From assembly GCA_963691655.1 (NCBI GenBank), contig OY829328.1, positions 12,354,704 to 12,418,703 of the forward strand: 64,000 nucleotides of DNA. Direction: 5' to 3'. Below are positions 38,066-51,300 of this stretch, piece after piece. Under the pieces are notes generated by a model. The model was not told the DNA's origin. It was given only the letters and a program-made list of their open reading frames with translations, and searched no databases. Position numbers and translations under genes: made by a program. This stretch comes from Toxonevra muliebris (lineage: Eukaryota > Arthropoda > Insecta > Diptera > Pallopteridae). Within the stretch, counting starts at the first letter, position 1. The number at the start of each line of letters is the position of its first letter.

Positions 38066-39932
38066 TTGTGTCCGACCGAAGTTGATTTTTTGGCCGAGGC
38101 CGAACTCGGCCATTCATCTAACCTTCGGCCGAAGCCGACGACCGAAGGATTTTTAAAATATAATAAATAAAAATCTGAAAGTAAATTTTTTCTGCCTATG
38201 TATTTTCAAATATATACAGAAATATATAAATAGTAGATACTCCAAATAAAAAGCTGACCAGTAACACTGTTCATTGTCGAAGGAGCTGACAAGTATTATT
38301 TATTTCAAGAATCATTTAAAAATTTGTTTACGTCAAAATATACAGTTACATCGACTATATATCTGTAGAACGACTGTCGTTCTACGACACCTGTGTGAAA
38401 AAAAGGAGTTGGCAGATGGCTGCCATGATTCTGCCTATCTAAAATCAAAGATTGAATCAGCGTATTAATCTATATGTAGACCTATAGCCGGAACCAGAAT
38501 TAACCTCTAGTTCCCAAATATTTGATTTAAAAAAATTGGGATTGATAAATTTTAATGTAAAAAGCATAAATCTGATCTAAAAATACTAAAAACTTTAATG
38601 AGCGTGATTTTATGAAGCCGGAAAAGTTTAATGCCTGAAAGCATTTGTTGTTAAATAAACTTTTTATACATTTTTTTTAAATAACTAAAAATTTTGTATA
38701 AAAATTTTAAATTCCTAGCTACTCACAGCTAGTTTTTTTATCTGGCTATTATGACGGGAAGTATTTTAATTATTTTTTTTTATTTTTATCTCAAATTCAA
38801 ACAAAATAATTAATTTTGCTGTTTTTGACAAATTTTGACTTTGACTGTCGCTAACATCATAATAGCACATAACTAATGCATTTTTTAAAAAGCTTGGGAA
38901 ATTCCATAAACGATGTGATAAAATATAGCAACAAAAAACTATTAAGCTGGTAATTAAACCCGTTTTGATGAAAGCTGTCTAGAGACACGTTTAGGAACTA
39001 GAGGGTTAGGTAAAAGTATTGAAAATTCAGTTTTTGGGATAGTTTTATTGTACTTATGTTCTGTTAGTTAAGTCATTAAAAGTTTGTATTTTTATCTATT
39101 TAGTTTTGAAAATAAGTATTTGATTTTTGTCGTTTTTTTTTTAACTATTTCAATTTAAATAAAACACATTGAGAGATATCACATTGATCCTGGTTCGAAC
39201 GGAGTAGAACTACTGAAGACATTGAACATTGAAGATACGATGAAAATTTAAGCGCAATCAGTTCATTCGTTTTGGAGATATTGTGGCAGCCATTTCGAAA
39301 AATGCTGTTTTGAAAAAAACTAGTTTCAAAGTTCAAATATGTATGAGCGCTGTATCAGGGCCTGTAACTTTCAATCGACTGTGAATTTCAAAGAATCCCT
39401 TTACACATATATTGTAGAGCGATTTTAGCCAAAACAATTTTCAATTTTTTTGACCTCCTTGAAAGCAAAAAAAAATGTGAAGCGCCAGTAATTGAAAATG
39501 TCCCCTTCTCTAACAGTTCACACTTCTTTTCAATATGCTTCAAGTCTTCCTTAAAAAGTAAAAAAGTCTGGCTTGCTTCTTCTGCCTCTAATTGTATTAG
39601 CTCCAGCAGGTTGTTCGTTAAAAAAAATCACTGATTATGGTTTTAAATCTGTGGGTTACTTCAAAAGTAATAATAGAACAAGCTAACGGCGAAAATATTA
39701 CAAAGAAATTGTAATGTAAATACTTTATATAACAACTTCACATTTATTTATTTGTATAAATTTGTACTGCCAATCTATAGTACAAATTATTATAAAATAA
39801 AATGCTTATAATCTTCGGCTTCGGCAAAATACATCGGCCAAAACTTCGGCCATTTTTTGCCGAAGCCGATGCCGAAGGTGCAATTTTGGGCCGAATAGCC
39901 GAAGAACCGAAGCCGATTATTCGGTCGGACAC
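38066..39932. mobile_element. DNA element with GTGTCCGACCGAA ends and CCGAAG-rich sub-ends
   Basis: Inverted ends GTGTCCGACCGAA (38068-38080) and TTCGGTCGGACAC (39920-39932) are each followed inward by about 100 bp of alternating GGCCGAAG/CTTCGGC motifs in both orientations. The element lies between two copies of tactctctac (38056-38065, 39933-39942), a candidate 10-bp target duplication. The interior is AT-rich and has no recognisable transposase, so it is non-autonomous. A 9-11 bp duplication would fit a Mutator-like element. This is an inference. Confidence 0.7.
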
Positions 39933-40272
39933 TACTCTCTACACGTATCGGCACAAACACGACTTAGTACACGTATATTATACATGAGAAGTTCTGGTAT
40001 ATACAATTAGAGGCATCTAGGTCTGCTCTCTCACTAAAGCAAATGAGATAAGACTACGAGAAGTCTACTTTCTGCTTGATTGTATGTAGCCGAACAACAA
40101 TTTCATAACTTCTTTTCTTACTGGTTTCGTATAAGTGCAACATAAACGCGATTTTTCACGTGACCGTTGTTGTTGAAGCTTTCGCACTTATCCTCTTACA
40201 ATTTCCTGAAGCTTTTTTTCAATTGATACTCTCTACACTTATCGGCATAAATGCGACTTAGTACACGTATAT
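39933..40272 (+). repeat. Repeated 46-bp block, 294 bp apart
   Basis: A block from tactctctac to gtacacgtatat occurs at 39933-39978 and 40227-40272 with a handful of differences. The same tactctctac start also occurs at 38056. It suggests an old local duplication into which the 38-kb element inserted. Confidence 0.7.
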
Positions 40273-43200
40273 AAGAACACATATGAGTGCAACAACAATG
40301 CGATTTCCGTTGCAACATTTTCGATTTACCTTTGCTAAAGAAGTTTCACTTGAAAAATAAAACTCAATCATTAATTTTTATTTCAGACCAAGAAAATAAT
40401 ACTTAATACGTATTGAAAATTACACAGTCCCCCAGAATTTTTGCAACAGAATAGCTACCCTATAATCCTGAAAGGGTATGTTGTATAGACAGTCTTTGTA
40501 AAACAAATGCATAGTGCAGCAGTGGGTCAAAATTTTCTTATTCTGCTCGAAGGGAGGTGAATACTAAGTATAAAAAGTGTTATAAATTGATGCCTGAGGA
40601 AAATCTTATTGGCAAAGTTGTATAGTAGAATTTTACAAGGGTAATTTCTATAAAACATTTTAACCTTTTAATTCCTCTTTTTATGGGACAATTTGACACC
40701 TTTTGTGAGAAAAACCTAAAAATTCCTTTCAAAAGAGATATTTAAGGATTAAAAAGTTCTACAAAAATATTTGCCAGAAAATTTCACTAGGGTTCACCAA
40801 AGACATAAAAGTCATATATATAACGGTTAACGGCTGATGAAAGGAAATAGTTTTCTACTTCTATCAAAATTGTAATTTTTTTATTATTTGGATTTTCACC
40901 TTTAGGAAATAATTTTGACCTCATTTAGTTTCCTATAAAAGTAGTGTATGTCTAGATTGAACATATGTTCTATAAAGTTGCCTCTATATGGGGAAAATAA
41001 ATTTTATAAGAACCCTATTTTGTACATCACTTCTACAAAATCAATGTATTTTCAAAAATCTGATTTTGGTATGGTAATTTTATCAGAATCACATTTTTCA
41101 GTGATAATGGCATTCTATAGTTTCGAATGCGAAAATGCTTTGCCAGTTACTTTTCTTCTGATTATTACGTAATAGATATCTTATTCCACTTAAGTACTTG
41201 GAAAACATTTGATTGAAAAATGTTAATTAAATTCTCTGTTACTTTAAACCAATTAAAATAATTTGCGGTTTAAACACATATTTACTACATATGAACCTCA
41301 TAAGATTTTATGAGTATAATATTATAAATACATTTAATTCGAGTTGGACATAAAATTTTTGTTAAGTTTAAAAAAACATTGTGGAAAATTTTTAAAAATA
41401 TTGCTTTCTTATAATTCGGACACTTTGAATAATTGAGTAGTATAAGATGATATTGATAAAGAGATAATTAGTATAAAGACTAAAATAATAAAGTTTGCCG
41501 GTTATGGTAAAAATATTTTAAAGAATTCTTAGTTAACTTGAATGATTTCTAATCTTTGTGCTTATAACTATTATTTATTACTTATTTTATAAAACAAAAT
41601 ACTAAATTTTTTGCTCCGAAATTTCATGGTTTCCCCATTTTTGGGATCTGAGCCTCCGTTTCCCTCTACTCGATCGAGTGAAAATTTTATATCGACTCCT
41701 TATTTACGAAATAGAACCAGACTGGGAGTAGTCGTAAAGAAGAATTTATTGAAGAAATGGCAGTATAAATAACGGTCACTCTATAAAACTATTTATTTCA
41801 CACATTCATGTATCGAAAAATACTTGTTTTTGTGATAAAACTTCTACTTCGGCCAGTGAATAAGATAATTTTTCTATTTAGCCTGAGTGTAATTTCATAG
41901 ATATTTTAATTAAGTTCAAATACTAACTTAACCAAAAGAAAATACCTAATTTACTTTTGAATTCAATTTTCAGCTACTTCAATAGACTTAATTTGTTGTA
42001 ATAATAATCTATTCTATATCTTCTTTTCACTTTCAACGATTGGTATGGATTTGCTTGCCTGCCTTTGCTTTTTTCTTTCTGCGCACATTCAGAATCGCTT
42101 CCACTTCTTTTTAAACTGTCATCGTCTTACATAAAAATGAATATTAATTTGCTTCGCTTTTTTCCATATTATAATTATGCAAATTATTTGTACGAATATA
42201 ACTTTTTAACAGCATTTCTATTTGTGATAATTTTCAAAATTAAATTTCTCAACATAACAAACAACAAGAAAAACTCACTTCTCGTCGAGTCGGAGGAGTA
42301 AAATGAAAACCACAAAATCAGCTGAATTGGAAAAACTTTTTCAATTAAATTCATTAATATTCAACGCTTACGCTTCTATACAAATACCAATGCTCCTTCA
42401 AGCCCTTTATCCAACCTTCATCTCTCGTGCATAGAGTTAGTTTCTTTAAAATACCACAAAGTATCAATAACCGTGCTGCTGAGCAAATATCCGCGAGCGT
42501 TTTTCATTTTACTGACTGGCAACAGTAGTAAATTCCTTCTTTCTTTCTATTTATTGTTGTTGTATGCTTGTATTTGTAGTATCTACATCTTTCTACTTAA
42601 ATAATCATAAATATAATAATAATGATGATGTTGTTAATGATGATGATGATGATAATGATGGTAATTTTCATAAGCCGCCCATATTAATGTGTAGGTGTGT
42701 GAATATACACACACATATATATGCACATGTTTCTGTGTGTAAGTGAAATTTTCAAATTTGAATTTCAAATATTTTAATATTGTAAAATGTTCTCTTATCT
42801 TTCTTTATTTTGTTGAAATATTGTGATTCTTGTTCCTTTATTTTAATTATTCTACTATTTATTTAGATGTGGATATAGATGAACAGTGATTGCTGTTTCT
42901 GTGGTTTTTAATGTTTGCATATAAAACCATATTATTTTTAATTGCATAAAAAAATAAATTCAGGCCTAAAAGTAATTACAAAGTAATAAAAACAAAAACT
43001 TCATTAATCTTGGTTCATTCATCTTTTTATATAATTTACTTTTTTACATGGGCATTTCCAAGTTTTGGTTAAACCAAGGAAGTTTGAGGAAGAAAAGAGG
43101 TTTGATATTATCAATTTTATTCATTAATAGTTATGAAAAAGATTTCAATATATCTTAATAACCATTGATTCTCAGACAAAAACATCAAGAAATACACGGT

Positions 43201-43829
43201 TATGTTCCAAAGTGGCAGAAAACGCCAATTCATTGGCACTTGTACCCGACCTGCTCCTGTACTAAACGCCCATCCAGGACTTTCGTTAGGCCAAATACTT
43301 TTCAGCAATCATAGTCGTTACGCTGGATTCAAACATGATGACATGTTTGGTGGTCAATGTTATTAATAGTTATTAATTTTTTTATATTTTCACCGATATG
43401 CAAGAGCAAATAAAGTGAGTTTTTCACGCCAACCAAATCGACTGACTTTTTCCAGAAATCACCTATATACTGAAGTAACTAACCGAATACTTACAAACAG
43501 ACCTAATATTAAATTTTATTTCTGATTTAATTAATATCATTATAAAGTAATTAGTATCGATCAACGTTACAATTGAAGATATATGTAAGTATGCATAATT
43601 TTTGCAAAATATTAAAGCTTTTTTTTCTCATTATTTATTGTCATTTAAATATTTAATTGAATTCGCTTCGAGTTTAGCTAAAAATAAGCAATACAGTAAC
43701 CCTTGATTAACTTTTCGAAGGGAGAAGTGAATTCACGTTTCCACCTCGGCTCCGCCAGTTTTAAATTTTTTTTTTTTAAGTTAACGTATTTATCTGGGGT
43801 TTTTGTTAATTTTTTGGTTTGAAGATGAA
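40273..43829. other. Non-coding, AT-rich
   Basis: No gene is supported. A GAT/AAT trinucleotide tract lies at about 42620-42663 and a short CA/TA microsatellite near 42708-42722. Confidence 0.45.
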
Positions 43830-44490
43830 GAGTGGATGAAGACTGATGCCAAACACAAGAGGAACTTACAATAACATTCGAAGTTACTCAAGCTGCCTGG
43901 GTGCCGTACGACTTAAAGACGAGAGACGGCAAAGGCGATTTTGCATGTCTGAAATTCTGCTTCAACGCTATAAGAATAAGTCGTTTTTGCATTGAACTAT
44001 TTCTAGCGATGAAAAATTGGTTTATTGCAATAAACCCCAAGCGCAAGAAGTCGTATGTGAAGCCGGGCAACCAGGAACATCAACGCCGAAGGAGAATATT
44101 TAAAGCGCCAAGGTAATGCACTGTATTTGGTGGGATCAGAAGGGTGTCATATATTACGAGCTGCTAAAACCATTACGGGAGAGTCGTATCGAAAACAAAT
44201 TGATTCGTTTGAAGAAATCAGTAACTGAGAAACGACCAGGCACGAGACCGTAATTTCCCAAGATGACAACGCGCGGCCTCATGTTTCTAGACCGGTTAAC
44301 AACTATTTCGAAAATAGTGAATGGGAAGTTTTGCCTCACCCGCCGTATTCACTAGACCAAACCCTATTTGACTATCACTTATTTCGATCGATGCAGAATT
44401 CCTTTACTGGAATACGTTTTTACTTCAGTTGAAAATATCACAATATGGATACTTTTTTTTGGCAAGGAGGCAAAATGTCATAGTTACCGA
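43830..44490 (+). pseudogene. mariner (DD34D) transposase remnant
   Basis: Forward fragments in shifting frames include WVPYDLKTRD, then NPKRKKSYVKPG, HCIWWDQKGVIYYELLKP, QDDNARPHVSRPVNNYF and PPYSLDQTLFDYHLFRSM. The D of DNARPH and the D of (S/F)DYHLF are two of the three catalytic acidic residues. The first, in the SDEKW block, is corrupted to AMKNW. Frameshifts show it is inactive. The N-terminal DNA-binding half is mostly gone and terminal repeats were not located. Confidence 0.85.
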
Positions 44491-47120
44491 TGGACACTAC
44501 TTTGAATAATTTATTCACTCAATTTTTTATTGAAATAAAGCTATATTTTTGCATAAGAAATCCCTCATTTTCAAGTTATACCAATAACAAAGTAATGAAG
44601 CAGGCGATGCACAGTGTAACGATCCCATATAAACCGCAGCCAAAAATAGTAAACGTTGTTTAATATTAAAAATATTTGATAGTCGAAATAGTTTCATTAA
44701 AGCAAAGTCGTGTGCCAAATATGGTACCAATTGGACTACTGCCACGCCCACCTCCCATATAAATCAAACACTTAAATTGCAATAACTTTTTAAATATCTG
44801 TTGCATAATGACGGAATTCGGTGTGTAGATCTATAAGAACTTGCTTGTTCAATAAAGAAAAAATGGGTGTGCTGCCACGTCAGAAAAATGTCAGAAATAG
44901 AAGCTCCATATGAATGAAATTGAACATTTTTATTTGAAAATCAGTTTTCCTATCCTTCAATATAATAAAACTGTGGCAGTGCCACTTAAAAAACTCTCAA
45001 AATTTGGAGTATGGAACTTTGATGGAGTATTCTTGTGTTCACAAAAAATGTGCTTCTTTTTCTTCTAAACAACTTTTCTATAGACGATAAAACATAAATC
45101 AATACAGTCCTGGTACAGTTTTAATAAAGCCGTTTTCACGATCTCATGTGCTGTTATATCAAAAACCTGACGTAATGGAGCTCAGCGGCCCCAAATTACT
45201 CTAGACTACATGTTGCTCTGATAACATAAGATGATAACATGAGAAGAGAAACCATCAGATCACGATTTGATGCTTCAGGGGAAGTTTTTCTTGTAAAATT
45301 TAATCAAAATTATTAGAATTTCTTTCTTAATTTCTATTCATAAATATTTCATTAGCATATTGAAAAAAAATTGGAGAGATTAGTTCATTAAATAATTGTG
45401 GGTAAGCTGTCGAAGTTGATGAATGCTAAACACAAAGTGATAGCGTGCATTTTAAAGCGTTTTTGAAAGCTTTTGTTATTTAACTATAATTATCATTTTA
45501 AAACTATTTTTTTTATATGGGTGTGTTATATATGAAGAATGTATTTGATAAACAAAAAAAAAAACGAGAACAATTTTTTTTTTCGAAAAAAATTTGGTTT
45601 TTAGAAACTAAAATTTCAAGATATTTCCTTAAGTTTGGTGGACCAGATCTATCTTGCGAAAGTATGCGAAACATTATAATATATAAAAATGTAAAACATA
45701 ATTTCTTAGCTTCTGTCAGAAACTATTTTCTTATGATATTTATCTCAGTATCTTGACTGTAACGTATTTTAGAGCTATTTCAGTTTTACTGTTGTATGGG
45801 AAGTTTTGCCTACATTTATTTGTTAGTAAGTGAAATATGGCAATTAAATTAGTAAAAAATGATGTGAACATTTCCACGCATAGTAAACGTTTTCATAAAA
45901 GTTCGGCATTGTGGTTGCCGTGTGCCTGAACCCATAGGTTTATCGGAAAGAAAATTTAGTTACTTTTTATTTGAGATATTATCTCTTATATATCATTAAA
46001 ATTTTTAAAAATCTTCAACATGACTATTTCTTATTTTTGGCCTCCTCGTTACACAGTGCGATGGTATTAGAATGAAAAACGTACTGGGGTATGTGATTTA
46101 GGAGTACAGAATGGAAAAGTGGATGGAAGGAATGAAAACGATACATAAGAGTTTAAATACAAATATTCTGCAGAGACTTCCACGTGGGATCATCAAAAAG
46201 TCAGTTGAAGTTTTTTATTTGCTTCGTTTAACTTAAATAATAGAATAATCTCTAACGTAACTTTCGTATGCGTCACGTGATTGAAATCACAGTTACATAA
46301 GTAATTACAAAAACCTTAACACCGCATAAAACTAAATACTGTTATACAGAATTTAAATAGAAATACAGTCACCACCATAAATATACAAACACACACATGG
46401 CAATGATATCGCATTCACAGCCAAATAATGTAAATATCATTAGTATGCAGAGTTGTTATCCAGTGTACAGACTACCAGGGAGGCCTAACTAATGCACGTA
46501 CGATAATATGCGGCGATTGGTTACTTAACTCTTGTAGTCATCGTCATATAGCACAGTAAAACTAGCAACAACAGCAACGAAAAAGCCACATGTCACTCTA
46601 TAAATTACTTTGATCATTACGTTTAATTTATTCGTATAAAAAAAAATATCAAAAAACTACTAGTAGAGGAGTATTGTATTATTCTATTATTGACTCTGAG
46701 TGTAGTGCATGTGTGACTGTGAAAATTGCGCGTATAAAACATAAAGGTAGAAAAATACGAAAAAAAAGAAAAAAAAAAAAGAAAACGTAGACAGCCTCAG
46801 CTCAAACTACCCGTAATAGGTCAAGGTGGTTTGGCTCGTGCAAAATGCACAAATACATTGTTGTCGTCGACCGACAAGCAGCGTGATTTTTTTATTTTTT
46901 ATATCGAGCTTAGTGTTCAAGTTAGTAGTTACAGATATTTATTAGCTATTTCAGTATACACTTATACTATATATTTCGATTGCAATGCAATTAAAGATAA
47001 GCTTTTTTCACTGGGTTATGTCAGAATATTTCATAATCTATCGTATTAGAATCGTAATACAAAATAACACTCAAAGTTTGTGAGAATTAAGACTGAGATA
47101 TAAGTCAATCGGACTAATAA
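44491..47120. other. Non-coding
   Basis: Around 44570-45000 there are dispersed-repeat phrases such as 'tgccacgcccacctcccatat'. A TATAAAA sequence on the plus strand at about 46734 follows a GC-richer patch and precedes an A-rich tract. I see no gene that it would serve. Confidence 0.4.
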
Positions 47121-48783
47121 CACTGTGCTAGTCATAAAATGTAGCGGTCGGGAGACATATCGTTTTTAACTAATTCGGGGTCAAGGAATTCAGTGGTGAT
47201 AACCGTTTTTTCCCCTATTAGCAGCGTTTCATACAAAATTTTTTTTGAAGTTTTGGCTTGGGGGTATACTACGAAGATATATGTTCCTTTTCTGATTGCG
47301 GTGAAAATTGGTATCGAGGGGTTTTTTGGGATGAAAAAACTGAATTTGACATTTGTTTGCTGAAAAAAATAATTTTAGACATACCTCCCATACAAAAAAC
47401 CGTAAAAAATCCCCAAAAAGTGGAAAATTTGTATGGGAGGTACCCTTATTTTACATCGAAATAGCTTAAATTTTTGCACACATCATTGTTATTGTTAAAA
47501 AGATAGTTTCTGAAAGTTTCAGAACAATCGGCTGAAAAATAAGCATCCACTTCTCATCATCAGCGATCAAACGTTGCTAAACAATGCCAAACAGTGGAAA
47601 ATTTGTATGAGAGGTACCCTTATTTTACATCGAAATAACTTAATAACTTAATAAAAAGTTAGTTTCTAAAAGTTTCAAGACAATCTGTTAAAAAATAAGC
47701 GAAAAATCATTATTTTTTGTGAAAAATAAATTAAATTTGCTTAAATTCACAAGTTTTCATGTTGATATCACAACAAAAATATATTCGTTCAATTCACGAG
47801 TACAAAATAGAGCGATTTTATTTCAGAATTTATGTTTGTTTTAAAAGAAAATCAACATTTTATTAAGTACATACTGGGTTATCTAAACAAGTGTGAACAA
47901 AGGAGAAAAGATGTTGCCGTTGTTTGTGTTCTTCTCCTCCTGTAAAAAACTAAAATTAAATCCATCTTTCATTAGAATCAAATTTAGTATTTTAAATTTG
48001 AGAACCAGAAAGGATAATAAATATTGCTGAAAAGTTATAACTCAATAATGAGAAATGAAATCATTATGCTTAATTGGATGATATGCAACGACATTTTTAG
48101 TATCATTAAGACAAAATTGGAACATTTAATGACAGTGCTCGTTTATTAAAGCAATTAACTTAAGAGAAAAAACTTGATGCTCACGATTCTCTTTACATTT
48201 ATAAACCTGCGAAGGTGAAGAACACAAATAACGGGAAAATCTTTTCTCATTTGTTCAAACTTGTTTAGATATTGCTCACAAATTCTTTAGTTTCGTTTTG
48301 ATCTACTTTTTTAGCAACGTTTGATCGCTGATGATGAGAAGTGGATGTTTATTTTTCAGCCGATTGTTCTGAAACATTCAGAAACTATCTTTTTAACAAT
48401 AACAATGATGTGTGCAAAAATTTAAGCTATTTCGATGTAAAATAAGGGTACCTCCCATACAAATTTTCCACTTTTTGGGGATTTTTGACGGTTTTTTGTA
48501 TGGGAGGTATGTCTAAAATTATTTTTTTCAGCAAACAAATGTCAAATTCAGTTTTTTCATCTCAAAAAACCCCTCGATACCAATTTTCACCGCAATCCGA
48601 AGAGGAACATGTATCTTCGTAGTATACCCCCAAGCCAAAACTTCAAAAAAAAATTTTGTATGAAACGCTGCTGATAGGGGAAAAAAACGGTTATCACCAC
48701 TGAGTTCCTTGACCCCGAATTAGTTAGAAACGATATGTCTCCCGTCCGCTACAAAAATTTTTTTTTCAAATTCGAGCACAGTG
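47121..48783. mobile_element. Large foldback element with ~440-bp inverted arms
   Basis: The outer ends are CACTGTGCT (47121) and AGCACAGTG (to 48783). The arms 47141-47580 and about 48308-48752 are near-perfect inverted copies, sharing for example gtagcgg(t/a)cgggagacatat, ggtatactacgaagat and gatcaaacgttgctaaa. A second inverted pair lies inside at about 47881-47936 and 48215-48275. The left arm carries an extra direct duplication (47417-47545 repeated at about 47590-47700). No protein is encoded. The flanks do not give a clear target duplication (taataa / taatta). Confidence 0.85.
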
Positions 48784-48858
48784 TAATTATCGTCTATGTT
48801 AACTTTGAAAATGTAGTTGAGAAAAAAAGAGTTTAAAGTTTTTTTTCGGTAACAGTTC

Positions 48859-49101
48859 TGTGGTCACAAGGCATAACAGCATAAGTCAGTTTTTTGAATT
48901 TTACAGAAGAGCATTTCAAAGATTTAAATGCTAATAGAAATCAATTTGAGTTGTGCTATTTTTCCATTAATATCTCGTAAACCACTGAACCAATATTCAT
49001 AAAATTTTGACACAATTTGAAATTGGATATGAAGATTTCAATTATAATAATAACTCGAATTCGACAAAACTCGAGCTGTGTTGTTATGCCTCGTGACCAC
49101 A
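48859..49101. mobile_element. MITE, 243 bp, with TGTGGTCAC ends
   Basis: The ends are TGTGGTCACAAGGCATAACA and its inverted copy TGTTATGCCTCGTGACCACA (one mismatch in 20). The interior is AT-rich and non-coding. It lies between the foldback element and another MITE. Confidence 0.75.
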
Positions 49102-49113
49102 TAGTTGTGAACA

Positions 49114-49292
49114 GGGGGGTTACTCTGTAGTTCGATTCGAAAGAAAATTTGCTCGAATTCGAACGATTGGTACTCTAGAAAACATTTTCGAATAATATTT
49201 GTTCGATGTTCAGCTTTAATTTTGTGCCTTTCAGATCGAATTTGGCATTCGAATAAAACTGCTTTTCGCATTGAACTACAGAGTAGCCCCCC
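49114..49292. mobile_element. MITE, 179 bp, with GGGGGG(T/C)TACTCTGTAG ends
   Basis: The left end GGGGGGTTACTCTGTAGTTC pairs with the right end GAACTACAGAGTAGCCCCCC (one mismatch in 20). TTCGAA-type motifs repeat inside, in both orientations. There is no reading frame. The target duplication is not clear. Confidence 0.78.
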
Positions 49293-51300
49293 AGGTATAA
49301 GAAAGCTCACTCCGCGGACTATTTCTCGAGTTCTATACCAAATTGTTTTCAAAAATTTGGAAATATATTTTTAAAAAAATTTTAGAATGAATTCTTAAAA
49401 AGTTTTAAAATCGATTGGGCAAAAAAAAATTTAATTTTTTGACCGTCTAAAACAGACGACCTACCCTCGTAAATTTCTCTAATTCGAGAAGAAAACTTTG
49501 TTGGATGAAACAATCTTAAATTCGAATATTTTCTTAGTTTTTCATATGCAAAAAAAAAAGCAACTGGCTTTCATTTGGTTATTGTAGTAATTAAATTTTG
49601 AGGTGCATAGTCAACGTGCATGCTTCTACCGCAGTTCCACAAATATGACTTTATTTACAGCTCATGTAAATATGTATGCGCACGACTCAAAAGCCTCCTG
49701 TGTGCCTCGACGGGGCTTAAAAAAAAAAAATAATAATAATGTTTATTTGCTTTTTCATTTTCATAAACGTGTTGCATCATCAACATCACCTCAGCAACGT
49801 TTCACAGTGATGAAAACGGCGAAAGCACGCAGATATAACGTATGAAAAAATGCAAACAATCAGAGCAGAGTTACAAAGGCAACAGAAGCCTACAAAACCT
49901 TCATGATACGAAGACTCAGAGTGAAAAAATAAATAGGTGGAAACGATACACAAACTACATAGGATTGGATGTTTGTGTTTATGTGCTCTTGGAAAAAATT
50001 ATGTAAGTGTAGCTGCTTTTTGTTTTTATTGTGCAAATGTTGTTAGTTTGTTGGCTACATCACATACACTCACACACACACAGAAAGTATTGAAAAACAA
50101 TATGGGGAGGTTTATGCTTACTTACAATTTTGCAATGAAATAAATGGAGGGAAATAAAATGGTAAAGGAGCTAGGTTCGGTCATTTCCAAGCGGATGCAC
50201 TTTAGATTTAAATTTGTAGCAAGAATTGTGGGCAAGGTTATTGATAGAACCAAAAATGTTGCTTCCTTTGTGTTGCAAAAGAAGCAATTTTTCTCAAATT
50301 GTACAAGTTCACTACAATATTTCACAAAACATGCAGGTTTTCAGGATCTTTGTCTTTAGTTTGGGAATTTCTTAATCAAATGAAAATTTGTGGATTTCCA
50401 ATTTCAAACTTGCAATCCCAATTATTTGCTTGAAATATATTAGATTTTTCTAGTTAAATCATAAAGATTGTAAGATTAAGATTAATCCCAATCATTTCAC
50501 TGAAAAAGATTGCAATCTTTTAATTTTTTCGCAAAGATTGCTAAGGAAATACTGCATTCAATCATTCAACCAATAATTTTTCAATTCAGTGAAAAGAGTA
50601 AATGGTTTTTATTTTTTTATTTTTTTTTTTGAGATTGTAGGGCATAAAAACATTTAGCAACAACCGAAACAGCAACAGGAATTGAAATAAAAATTAATGT
50701 TTAGTTTTGTGGGTGAGCGCGTGTGCATGCATGTGTGTGTGAAGCAGATGAAAGTAGGTATACATTTTTCATGCTCATAATGTTTTACGATATTTTTTAT
50801 GGCTTATAAAACTGCATCCGCCATATTTGTCGCCATTTTGTATTGCTTAATGCTAGCGCGCACGTTCTGCTTTGAAATATTTAAATGTTGGTTGAGCATG
50901 AGCGCAACACACATTTAACGAATATTCTTTCACGCTGAAAATACATACAGCACACACACACACACAACCACATAAATAGAGAAAATAAATTGAGGAAAAA
51001 AAGTTTTTGTTACTCTTATCAATTGCAAAAGTAAAAACCACAAAAACAGTAGTGCAATAAAAACAGGGAAAAAATTCCTTTTAGTTTTGTTGCATTATTA
51101 TGAATTGCAGCGTTAAGTTCCCAGTTTGTGTACAGCGTACACATTTTGGTTTGAACCATTGGCTAGTTATTCGTTAATTTTGATGCCGTGGCAAAATTTT
51201 GCTAGCTGGTTGATATATTACTTTAATGCATATTTTGTAAAACAGTTCTACATTCTCATGCTAACATTCAAGTCCATATCTCTTTAAATTTTCTACTTAC
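49293..51300. other. Non-coding
   Basis: No gene is supported. There are CA microsatellites at about 50070-50082 and 50952-50966 and GT at about 50721-50741. Aagatt(g)-rich short repeats lie at 50460-50530. Confidence 0.45.

Noticed and set aside
39802..39987. Open frames on both strands over CCGAAG repeats
   Set aside because: The symmetric translations (KPKI.., AEADAEGA..) come from the inverted CCGAAG arrays of the 38-kb element, not from a protein.
42613..42746. 60-codon plus-strand open frame with an Asp/Asn run
   Set aside because: It is translated GAT/AAT microsatellite sequence.
43694..43800. tacagtaacccttgattaac as a second pogo-like MITE end
   Set aside because: It is similar to the 19.9-kb element end but no matching inverted end with TA is found nearby.
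46734..46740. TATAAAA on the plus strand as a promoter
   Set aside because: No start codon with a sensible frame or splice donor follows, and such strings are common in AT-rich DNA.
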